Source of the DNA: Clostridia bacterium | GTDB lineage: Bacteria > Bacillota > Clostridia > Oscillospirales > Acutalibacteraceae | Assembly: GCA_017442445.1 (NCBI GenBank) | Contig: JAFRZS010000002.1 | Location: forward strand, 1-8,090 | Direction: 5' to 3' | DNA length: 8,090 nucleotides | Shown: piece by piece, positions 1-5,323 of the stretch | Position numbering within the stretch: the first letter of the stretch is position 1 | Layout: each line of letters begins with the position of its first letter | Notes under the pieces: model-generated | Seen by the model: the letters and a program-made list of their open reading frames with translations, nothing else | Databases searched by the model: none | What the model was told of the DNA's origin: nothing | Position numbers and translations under genes: made by a program

Positions 1-878
1 GACTCAACAAAATGACAGACTCGGATTCTGCGGAAATCCTTGTAAAATATGAGGGTGTAAATATCGGCGGCTCTGTTAAAACAAGAACTGCATATAATAT
101 GCTCGTTGAAGCAGAAAAAGCAGGTCTTATAAATAAAGATACAATCATTGTAGAACCCACAAGCGGAAATCAAGGCATCGGTCTTGCTTTAGTCGGTGCG
201 GTAAAGGGCTACAAGGTAAAAATCATTATGCCCGACTCAGTAAGTGAAGAACGCCGCAAACTTGTAAAGCATTACGGCGCAGAGGTTATTCTTATTCACG
301 ATGACGGTGATATCGGCAAATGTATTGAGGAGTGTCTTAACACCGCTTTGAGAATGCAGGAAGAAGATAAAAATGTCTATGTTCCTCAGCAATTTACAAA
401 TAAAAATAATCCCTTGGTACACAAGTACCACACAGCTTTGGAAATTCTCGAACAGGTTGGCGGCCCCATTCACGGATTCTGTTCAGGTGTCGGCACAGGC
501 GGTACACTTTCAGGTATCGGCGAGGTTTTAAAAAGTCAGCATCCCGATATTAAAATCTGGGCAGTTGAACCTGAAAATGCGGCAATTCTTTCAGGCGGTA
601 GTATCGGCACACATCTTCAGATGGGCATTGGTGACGGACTTATTCCCGATAACCTCAATACCGAAATTTATGATAAAATCTGCATCATAAGTGACGAAGA
701 AGCTTTACTCACAGCTAAACGCCTTGCCCGTGAGGAAGGTATTATGTGCGGTATTTCAAGCGGTTCAAATGTTGCCGCCGCTATTCATATGGCTAAAGAA
801 CTCGGAAAAGGTCACAGAATTGTTACTATTCTTCCTGATACAGGAGAAAGATATTTCAGTACAGAATTATTTGAATAA
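1..878 (+). CDS. cysK: Cysteine synthase family PLP enzyme (5'-truncated)
   Basis: Likely O-acetylserine sulfhydrylase, a cytosolic fold-type II PLP enzyme that makes cysteine from O-acetylserine and sulfide. The reading frame is open to the window edge: L-N-K precedes the ATG at 12, matching the family's usual 'TPLVRLN' segment, so that ATG is internal and roughly 15-25 N-terminal residues are missing. Counting from it, the Schiff-base lysine is Lys23 in GGSVKTR (codon 78-80), the asparagine loop is TSGNQG at 50-55, the phosphate-cupping loop is GTGGT at 161-165, GISSGS at 247-252 supplies the serine near the pyridine nitrogen, and the protein ends PDTGERYFSTELFE. Departures from textbook CysK are TSGNQG for TSGNTG, SVKTR for SVKDR, and NIGG for NPGG. 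I recall the first two as common in clostridial homologues. Cystathionine beta-synthase or another beta-replacement activity remains possible. The Dabb gene follows after 15 bp, probably in the same transcript. Confidence 0.88.
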   Translation, partial: LNKMTDSDSAEILVKYEGVNIGGSVKTRTAYNMLVEAEKAGLINKDTIIVEPTSGNQGIGLALVGAVKGYKVKIIMPDSVSEERRKLVKHYGAEVILIHDDGDIGKCIEECLNTALRMQEEDKNVYVPQQFTNKNNPLVHKYHTALEILEQVGGPIHGFCSGVGTGGTLSGIGEVLKSQHPDIKIWAVEPENAAILSGGSIGTHLQMGIGDGLIPDNLNTEIYDKICIISDEEALLTAKRLAREEGIMCGISSGSNVAAAIHMAKELGKGHRIVTILPDTGERYFSTELFE

Positions 879-893
879 AGTGAGGTAGTTAAA

Positions 894-1196
894 ATGATTA
901 AGCATATTGTAATGTGGAAATTTAAAGACGAGGCAGAAGGTCACACAAAAGAAGAAAACATGGCGATCGTTAAAGAACGCCTTGAAAACCTTGTAGGTGT
1001 TGTCCCTGAAATCAAATCTCTTGAAATCGGCAAGGATATTCTTCATTCTGAAATGTCTTTTGACATGGCACTCATCGGTGTTTACGAAGATATGGAGGCA
1101 CTTGACAGATATAAAAATCACCCTGAGCATAAAAAAATCTCCGCATTTGTCAAATCAGTAAGACTCGACAGAGTTGCGGTAGATTTTGAGTTCTAA
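894..1196 (+). CDS. Dabb-domain (stress-responsive alpha/beta barrel) protein
   Basis: A complete 100-residue protein made almost entirely of one Dabb domain, a ferredoxin-like fold that dimerises into a small beta-barrel. The signature is visible: the opening strand MIKHIVMWKFK, a helix near 19-33 ending before the V-G-V-V-P turn, EIGKD near 44-48, and the Y-K-N-H-P-E-H-K motif at 73-80. Family members range from plant stress proteins to small cyclases and haem- or polyketide-related enzymes, so no reaction can be assigned here. The start is set by GAGGT at 882-886, seven bases before the ATG. It lies 15 bp after the cysteine synthase gene and is probably cotranscribed with it. Its TAA stop at 1194-1196 overlaps the stop codon of the opposing DUF4830 gene. 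Confidence 0.85.
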   Translation: MIKHIVMWKFKDEAEGHTKEENMAIVKERLENLVGVVPEIKSLEIGKDILHSEMSFDMALIGVYEDMEALDRYKNHPEHKKISAFVKSVRLDRVAVDFEF

Positions 1197-1690
1197 TATT
1201 TTTTATTCGGACTTGTCGGATAGTCAAGACCTTGCTGAAATCCGTTTGGCTCTAACGATGAAACATCTCCGCCTATTACAAGTCCTTCAAAAACCAATAT
1301 ATTTGCCCTGATGAAGCCGCTGTCTGCGGAATAGTCAGGGTAATTTTTTATTTCATAGGTATATCTTTTTACTCTCTTGCCCTTATATTTTTCCAAGTCA
1401 AAATCCTGTTCTCTTTGTATGGCATTGTATTCTTCGTATGTTTTATCAAATTCTGTGGGAATTATAACCTCACATATTTCAACGGGGTCTTCGTCAAATT
1501 TCCAACCGAATTGAGATAAGAAGCTTACTCTCTCTGCCGAATCAGACGCTTTAAGGCTTATTCCCGAATCATTGGTTACCACCTTACTTCTCCCCGACGC
1601 AAAGAATATAATGACACCCAACACTAAAGCTGCTATAAGACCGATTACAAATAATTTTGTCTTTGATGATTTAAAAGAAAACACAAACAT
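1193..1690 (-). CDS. DUF4830-family membrane-anchored protein
   Basis: A 165-residue protein of unknown function. One hydrophobic segment spans about residues 13-31 after a short lysine-containing N-terminus (F-K-S-S-K-T-K), suggesting a single N-terminal anchor with the rest outside the membrane. No lipobox cysteine is seen. The soluble part carries what I recognise as the DUF4830 pattern: S-A-E-R-V-S-F-L-S-Q-F-G-W at 51-63, V-I-I-P-x-E-F-D at 75-82, Y-N-A-I-Q-R-E-Q-D-F-D-L at 88-99, Y-K-G-K-R-V-K-R-Y-T-Y at 102-112, and a C-terminal V-I-G-G-D-V strand at 138-143. The start is supported by AGGTGGAG at 1696-1703 on the minus strand, five bases before the ATG, but that site lies inside a hairpin stem. 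Neighbouring genes give no clue to function. Its TAG stop overlaps the Dabb stop. Confidence 0.8.
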   Translation of the reverse strand: MFVFSFKSSKTKLFVIGLIAALVLGVIIFFASGRSKVVTNDSGISLKASDSAERVSFLSQFGWKFDEDPVEICEVIIPTEFDKTYEEYNAIQREQDFDLEKYKGKRVKRYTYEIKNYPDYSADSGFIRANILVFEGLVIGGDVSSLEPNGFQQGLDYPTSPNKKY

Positions 1691-1692
1691 AA

Positions 1693-1730
1693 AAACTCCA
1701 CCTCACAAAATTATTATGCAGGTGGAGTTT
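1693..1730 (-). promoter_or_regulatory. Hairpin sequestering the DUF4830 ribosome binding site
   Basis: An 11-bp perfect inverted repeat: 1693-1703 (AAACTCCACCT) pairs with 1720-1730 (AGGTGGAGTTT), with a 16-nt loop. In the minus-strand transcript the downstream arm contains the whole Shine-Dalgarno sequence, and the start codon begins two bases after the stem. Folding would therefore hide the ribosome site. The arm runs into a short U-rich stretch, so a terminator or attenuator is an alternative reading. The repeat is directly visible; its regulatory role is inferred. Confidence 0.55.
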
Positions 1731-1796
1731 AAATTATTCTTTTCCGACAGAATTATTATATATGCACATTTATTTTAAATATATGTGTAATTTCGT

Positions 1797-1828
1797 GCAT
1801 AACTGTTGACAATTCTCGCATAATGTTG
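1797..1828 (+). repeat. Direct repeats at the antitoxin promoter (candidate operator)
   Basis: GCATAACTGTTG at 1797-1808 and GCATAATGTTG at 1818-1828 are the same word apart from a one-base deletion. Their starts are 21 bp apart, about two helical turns. They overlap the -35 element and the spacer of the antitoxin promoter. Ribbon-helix-helix antitoxins usually bind repeated short sites in their own promoters, so these are the best operator candidates here. Binding is inferred. Confidence 0.45.
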
Positions 1829-1834
1829 TATGAT
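1806..1834 (+). promoter_or_regulatory. Sigma-A-type promoter of the antitoxin-toxin cassette
   Basis: TTGACA at 1806-1811 and TATGAT at 1829-1834 are separated by exactly 17 bp, which is near-consensus for the housekeeping sigma factor. Transcription would start near 1841 and give a leader of about 37 nt before the antitoxin ATG. The cassette thus has its own promoter and need not depend on neighbouring genes. Confidence 0.75.
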
Positions 1835-1877
1835 GATAGTGTAAAAAGAATTATTTCTAATAAAAGGAGATTATATT

Positions 1878-2123
1878 ATGGCAACTGCAAGAATCAATTT
1901 AACTGTTGATGAAACTGCAAAAGAGGAAGCTTTGAAATTATTTGAAATGTTCGGCATGGATGCTTCAACTGCAGTCAATATGTTTTTCAAAAAGGTTGTA
2001 CAAACCAAGGCTATTCCTTTTGAAATTTCAGTTGCAGATACACCAAAGAAAACTACTTATGATATGTCTGAAGATGAATTTATGAGTCGAGTTCAATCTG
2101 CAATTGATAACAGAAAAGTTTAG
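1878..2123 (+). CDS. RelB/DinJ-family ribbon-helix-helix antitoxin
   Basis: An 81-residue protein with the RelB/DinJ pattern. A beta-strand A-R-I-N-L-T-V-D at 3-10 is followed by helix 1 (E-T-A-K-E-E-A-L-K-L-F-E-M-F, about 12-25), G-M-D-A-S-T-A-V-N-M-F-F at 26-37, then helix 2 ending at I-P-F-E-I at 46-50. The N-terminal ribbon-helix-helix normally dimerises and binds the cassette's own promoter. The charged C-terminal tail from about 52 (M-S-E-D-E-F-M-S-R-V) would be the toxin-neutralising part. The start is supported by AGGAG at 1865-1869, eight bases before the ATG. The gene lies 23 bp upstream of a zeta-like kinase rather than the RelE/YafQ RNase usual for this antitoxin family, so neutralisation of that kinase is inferred from gene order. 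Confidence 0.85.
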   Translation: MATARINLTVDETAKEEALKLFEMFGMDASTAVNMFFKKVVQTKAIPFEISVADTPKKTTYDMSEDEFMSRVQSAIDNRKV

Positions 2124-2146
2124 GTTTTAACATTGGAGATTAAATA

Positions 2147-2713
2147 ATGGATAATAAACCGATAGTTTTAGTATTTGCCGGACCAAACGGTTCCGGTAAA
2201 TCTACTGTAACAAAAGGCTTTGATATTGTTGGTGAATATATAAATGCCGATGATATAAAAAAGCAAAAAGGCTTCTCCGATTTAGAAGCAGCGCAGTATG
2301 CAACCGCACTTCGTGAGAATGCAGTTAAAAATAATCGTGATTTCACATTTGAAACTGTGCTGTCGTCTCCCCGTAATGTTGAACTTCTGAAAAACGCAAA
2401 GGTATCCGGTTATCAAATAGAAGTCGTTTTTGTTTTGACAGCTAACCCTCAGATAAATGTATTGAGAGTTGCAGAGCGAGTAAAAAACGGTGGGCATGAT
2501 GTACCAAAAGACAAAATCGTTAGTCGATATTATAAATCACTTGATAACCTGTCAAAGCTTTTGAAAATATCTGATGTTATGTGGGTTGTAGATAACAGCA
2601 CGGATAAAGCAGAGCTTATTATTTATTCTAAAAATGGCAAAATTTCAATCAATGAAACTGCTCTTTGGAGTGCTGAAAAAATTAACAAACTTATTTTAAA
2701 AAGCGATGATTGA
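2147..2713 (+). CDS. Short zeta-toxin-family P-loop kinase (putative toxin)
   Basis: A 188-residue P-loop protein resembling the short zeta-like ATPase group (COG4185 type). The Walker A motif is G-P-N-G-S-G-K-S-T at 12-20. I-N-A-D-D-I at 32-37 sits where zeta kinases carry their catalytic aspartate, F-T-F-E-T-V-L-S at 67-74 matches the substrate-side E-T-x-L motif, and R-V-A-E-R-V-K-N-G-G-H-D-V-P at 107-120 supplies the arginines and the G-G-H-D-V-P signature. Characterised zeta and PezT toxins phosphorylate UDP-N-acetylglucosamine and block wall synthesis, while the related AvrRxo1 acts on NAD-type nucleotides, so the substrate here is open. It is much shorter than classical zeta (about 287 residues). 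GGAG at 2135-2138, eight bases before the ATG, supports the start. It is cotranscribed with the RelB/DinJ-like gene. Codons are visibly more AT-rich than in the glycolytic genes, consistent with but not proof of transfer. Confidence 0.82.
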   Translation: MDNKPIVLVFAGPNGSGKSTVTKGFDIVGEYINADDIKKQKGFSDLEAAQYATALRENAVKNNRDFTFETVLSSPRNVELLKNAKVSGYQIEVVFVLTANPQINVLRVAERVKNGGHDVPKDKIVSRYYKSLDNLSKLLKISDVMWVVDNSTDKAELIIYSKNGKISINETALWSAEKINKLILKSDD

Positions 2714-2764
2714 TGTGGCAGTAAGCAAAGTACTATTACTGTGCAGTCAAGGATATAAAAACAA

Positions 2765-2807
2765 AAAACACGTGTAAAGCCAACAAGTTAAGCTTTACAC
2801 GTGTTTT
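2765..2807. terminator. Bidirectional intrinsic terminator between toxin and serA
   Basis: A perfect 16-bp inverted repeat, 2765-2780 against 2792-2807, with an 11-nt loop. The core is CACGTGTAAAGC and its complement. On the plus strand the stem ends in TTTT followed by ATTTTT; on the minus strand it ends in a run of T. It therefore suits termination of both the toxin transcript (stop at 2713) and the serCA transcript (stop at 2822). Confidence 0.9.
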
Positions 2808-2821
2808 ATTTTTAATTAGAA

Positions 2822-3946
2822 TTAGCCGAGTACGCGTACTTTGATTACGCCGTCAATTCCGTCAAGAGAAACTGCTTCAGCCATATCTGCAACTGTGTAG
2901 GAATAATCTCCTCTTGTGTTGCTTGTGATTGAATCAGCATTCTTCAAAGCTTCTGTAACTGCTGAAAGAGCATCTTTCTTATGAATTACGCAAACTCTCT
3001 TAGCTGTGAACTTACCAAGTGTTACACAAGGCATATTAACTGAGTTGATGATTGAACCGTTTTCAAGATATGCTCTGATTTCTTCAGCAGCCATAACAGC
3101 ACAATTATCTTCTGACTCAGGAGTAGAAGCGCCAAGGTGAGGAATAGCAATAACGCCCTTTGCACCGATGATGCCGTCTGTCGGGAAGTCAACAACATAA
3201 GAAGCAACCTTACCGCTGTCAAGTGCTTCAATGATGTCTGCTGTGTCAACAAGCTCACCTCTTGCGAAGTTGAGGATACGGACACCGTCTTTCATTGTAG
3301 CGATTGTATCTTTGTTTACAAGACCTCTTGTCTGATCGTTAAGCGGAACGTGAACTGAGATATAATCGCAGTTTGCAAAAATTTCAGCCATATCAGCTGT
3401 GATTTCAACTTTTGCATTGAGAGCGTGTGCGCCCTTGACTGACAAGAATGGGTCATAACCGTTAACATCCATGCCAAGATCAATAGCTGCATTAGCAACT
3501 AAAAGACCGATAGCACCAAGACCGATAACACCTAATGTCTTGCCCTTGATTTCGGGACCTGCATAAGCAGACTTACCTTTTTCAACTGTCTTTGCAACGC
3601 CTGTTTCACCTGCAAGACCTTTGCACCAGTCAATTGCATCAACAACTTTTCTTGATGCTAAGAGCATACCGAGGATAACAAGTTCTTTAACTGCGTTTGC
3701 GTTAGCACCGGGAGTATTGAAAACTACAATACCCTGTTCAGCACACTTATCAAGCGGAATGTTATTAACACCTGCACCTGCACGGGCAATAGCCAATGTT
3801 GAAGCTGAAAGCTCCATATCGTGCATAACTGCTGAACGAACCATTATAGCGTCGGGATTCTGGATATCATCACCGCAAACATAGTCTGCAGAAAATTTAT
3901 CAAGACCGATTTTTGCGATTTTATTGAGAGTTAAAATCTGATACAT
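2822..3946 (-). CDS. serA: D-3-phosphoglycerate dehydrogenase, short ACT-type
   Basis: Oxidises 3-phosphoglycerate to 3-phosphohydroxypyruvate with NAD+, the first committed step of serine synthesis, in the cytosol. At 374 residues it belongs to the short class. Visible features are the N-terminal substrate-domain loop R-A-G-A-G-V-N-N-I at 55-63, the Rossmann motif G-L-G-A-I-G at 142-147 with Asp165 following in Y-D-P, catalytic Arg229 in F-A-R-G-E-L, and catalytic His270 in P-H-L-G-A-S-T. The usual catalytic glutamate is not obvious; Asp257 in D-F-P-T-D is the nearest candidate. About 317-374 forms an ACT-like tail (V-C-V-I-H ... G-D-Y-S-Y-T-V), the usual site of serine feedback. I chose the ATG at 3946 because AAAGGG at 3956-3961 lies nine bases upstream; an in-frame TTG at 3955 abuts that site and is unlikely. 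It is the second gene after serC, with a 26-bp gap. Confidence 0.93.
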   Translation of the reverse strand: MYQILTLNKIAKIGLDKFSADYVCGDDIQNPDAIMVRSAVMHDMELSASTLAIARAGAGVNNIPLDKCAEQGIVVFNTPGANANAVKELVILGMLLASRKVVDAIDWCKGLAGETGVAKTVEKGKSAYAGPEIKGKTLGVIGLGAIGLLVANAAIDLGMDVNGYDPFLSVKGAHALNAKVEITADMAEIFANCDYISVHVPLNDQTRGLVNKDTIATMKDGVRILNFARGELVDTADIIEALDSGKVASYVVDFPTDGIIGAKGVIAIPHLGASTPESEDNCAVMAAEEIRAYLENGSIINSVNMPCVTLGKFTAKRVCVIHKKDALSAVTEALKNADSITSNTRGDYSYTVADMAEAVSLDGIDGVIKVRVLG

Positions 3947-3972
3947 ATTTAACAACCCTTTCGGTAAAAATA

Positions 3973-5055
3973 TTATGAATTTTCTTCTTCAAACTTCTTC
4001 ATGAAGTCAACCAATGCAACAACGCCTTCTGTGGGCATAGCATTGTAGATAGAAGCACGCATACCACCGACACTTCTGTGTCCCTTGAGGTTTACGAAGC
4101 CTGCTTCTGTCGCAGCCTTAACGAATTTAGCATCAAGCTCATCGTTACCTGTTACGAAGGGAACATTCATGAGTGAACGGTCTTCAGCAACTACTGTACC
4201 CTTGAACATTTTGCTGCTGTCAAGGAAATCATAAAGAATCTTAGCCTTGTTGCGATTTCTTTCTGCGATAGCATCAATTCCGCCGATGGACTTGATCCAC
4301 TCAAGAACGAGTTTGCAGATATAAATTGTGTAGCAAGGCGGTGTATTGTAAAGTGATTCAGCATCAGCATGAATCTTGTAGTCAAGCATTGTGGGTGTGA
4401 TATCACGTGCTTTGCCGAGCAAATCTTCACGGATGATGCATACTGTAAGACCTGCGGGAGCAACGTTCTTCTGTGCACCGAAATAGAGCATACCGAACTT
4501 TGAAACATCAAGGGGTTCTGAAAGTACGCATGAAGAAATATCAGCGATAAGCGGAACATCACCTGTGTCGGGAAGTTCTTTGTAAACTGTACCGTAAATT
4601 GTATTGTTCATGCAGATGTAGAAATAGTCTGCATCGGGTCTGAATGTTGATTTGTCAAGCTTCGGAATATAGGAGAAGGTCTTGTCTTCTGATGATGCGA
4701 TGATTTTAACATCACCGTATTTCTGAGCTTCTTTAGCAGCCTTCTTTGCCCACTGGCCTGTTATGACATAGTCAGCCTTACCTGAACCGTTCATGAAGTT
4801 CAAAGGAATTGCTGAAAACTGTGTTGATGCGCCACCCTGTAAGAAAAGTACCTTGTAGTTTGAGGGAATACCCATGATTTCACGAAGTAATGCTTCTGCA
4901 TCCTTGATGATTTTGTCGTAAGTCTTTGAGCGGTGTGACATTTCCATTACGGACTGTCCTGAACCCTCGTAGTCAAGCATTTCTTCTGCAGCCTTATTAA
5001 GAACTGATTCCGGAAGAATTGACGGACCTGCTGAAAAATTATAAACTCTTGCCAT
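3973..5055 (-). CDS. serC: Phosphoserine aminotransferase
   Basis: A PLP-dependent aminotransferase that converts 3-phosphohydroxypyruvate and glutamate to phosphoserine, the second step of serine synthesis. At 360 residues it is full length. The class V signature is clear: N-F-S-A-G-P at 6-11, the H-R-S-K segment at 41-44, L-Q-G-G-A-S-T-Q-F at 72-80 for phosphate and cofactor binding, A-D-I-S-S at 171-175 with the cofactor-pairing aspartate, the Schiff-base lysine Lys196 in F-G-A-Q-K-N-V-A-P-A-G, and G-H-R-S-V-G-G-M-R-A-S near the C-terminus. GGAGGT at 5064-5069 on the minus strand, eight bases before the ATG, fixes the start. It leads the serC-serA operon from its own promoter. No serB phosphatase gene is present nearby. 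Confidence 0.95.
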   Translation of the reverse strand: MARVYNFSAGPSILPESVLNKAAEEMLDYEGSGQSVMEMSHRSKTYDKIIKDAEALLREIMGIPSNYKVLFLQGGASTQFSAIPLNFMNGSGKADYVITGQWAKKAAKEAQKYGDVKIIASSEDKTFSYIPKLDKSTFRPDADYFYICMNNTIYGTVYKELPDTGDVPLIADISSCVLSEPLDVSKFGMLYFGAQKNVAPAGLTVCIIREDLLGKARDITPTMLDYKIHADAESLYNTPPCYTIYICKLVLEWIKSIGGIDAIAERNRNKAKILYDFLDSSKMFKGTVVAEDRSLMNVPFVTGNDELDAKFVKAATEAGFVNLKGHRSVGGMRASIYNAMPTEGVVALVDFMKKFEEENS

Positions 5056-5081
5056 TTTTCATTACCTCCACATAATTCTGC

Positions 5082-5093
5082 TATCCGCGGATA
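5082..5093. promoter_or_regulatory. 12-bp palindrome in the serC leader (possible operator)
   Basis: TATCCGCGGATA is a perfect palindrome with no spacer, lying about 17-28 bases downstream of the inferred serC transcription start. Lacking a loop, it is a poor RNA hairpin, so a dimeric repressor site is the more natural reading. The adjoining plus-strand bases 5087-5099 read GCGGATAACAATT in part, resembling a half of the E. coli lac operator; this may be coincidence. Confidence 0.4.
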
Positions 5094-5116
5094 ACAATTA
5101 TAATTTTACGGATTTA

Positions 5117-5145
5117 ATTATAAACCTATTGATTTGTCAAGTCAA
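5117..5145 (-). promoter_or_regulatory. Promoter of the serC-serA operon
   Basis: On the minus strand, TTGACT (5145-5140) and a perfect TATAAT (5122-5117) are 17 bp apart. A start near 5110 would give a leader of about 55 nt before the serC ATG, too short for a T-box or a typical riboswitch, and no T-box sequence is seen. Confidence 0.8.
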
Positions 5146-5170
5146 GAAAAAACAATTCAATAAATTCCAC

Positions 5171-5187
5171 TTTGTCAGAATGACAAA
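5171..5187. repeat. Inverted repeat TTTGTCA-N3-TGACAAA in the serC-pgk intergenic region
   Basis: Perfect 7-bp half-sites, 5171-5177 and 5181-5187, with a 3-bp centre. It lies between the divergent promoters. A third copy of TTTGTCA occurs at 5133-5139, directly beside the serC -35 element. Neither strand shows a T-run after the dyad, so it is not a terminator. A dimeric regulator site is inferred. Confidence 0.45.
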
Positions 5188-5221
5188 AAATTAACAGGTC
5201 ATCATTTCTTAATTGTGGGTA

Positions 5222-5273
5222 TTGACAGTTGAAATCACATCTGTTTTGTGATAAACTGTTTGTGGCATAAAAT
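5222..5273 (+). promoter_or_regulatory. Probable pgk promoter region with nested dyad
   Basis: Several promoter readings compete. TTGAAA at 5229-5234 with TAAACT at 5252-5257 has a 17-bp spacer and a TG extended -10. TTGTGA at 5246-5251 with TAAAAT at 5268-5273 has a 16-bp spacer. TTGACA at 5222-5227 has no good partner. The stretch is also a nested inverted repeat: ACAGTT (5225-5230) pairs with AACTGT (5254-5259), and ATCACA (5234-5239) with TGTGAT (5247-5252). This could be an operator or, if transcribed, a leader hairpin. Confidence 0.45.
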
Positions 5274-5323
5274 GGTATATATAAACGCTTAAAAAAATTA
5301 TAAAAAGAAAGGTTGTTTATCAC

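Noticed and set aside
12..14. ATG at 12 as the true start of the cysteine synthase
   Set aside because: The frame continues upstream as L-N-K, matching conserved family sequence, and the family needs further N-terminal residues; the gene is cut by the window edge.
1572..1778. 68-codon plus-strand open frame opposite the DUF4830 start and upstream region
   Set aside because: Antisense to DUF4830 and running through its ribosome-site hairpin; no plausible ribosome site or motif.
2719..2741. CAGTAA / TTACTG inverted repeat after the toxin gene
   Set aside because: Only six pairs with an 11-nt loop and no T-run; the real terminator lies just downstream at 2765-2807.
3947..3955. TTG at 3955 as the serA start
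   Set aside because: It abuts the AAAGGG ribosome site with no spacing; the ATG at 3946 has ideal nine-base spacing.
4191..4562. 123-codon minus-strand open frame inside serC, in another frame
   Set aside because: serC is unambiguous with all motifs in frame; this alternative frame has no conserved features.
5056..5110. Possible T-box or riboswitch before serC
   Set aside because: The inferred leader is only about 55 nt and lacks the T-box sequence and any large structured domain.
5126..5323. 65-codon minus-strand open frame in the serC-pgk intergenic region
   Set aside because: It covers both divergent promoters and the dyads, has no recognisable motif, and its composition is that of AT-rich non-coding DNA.
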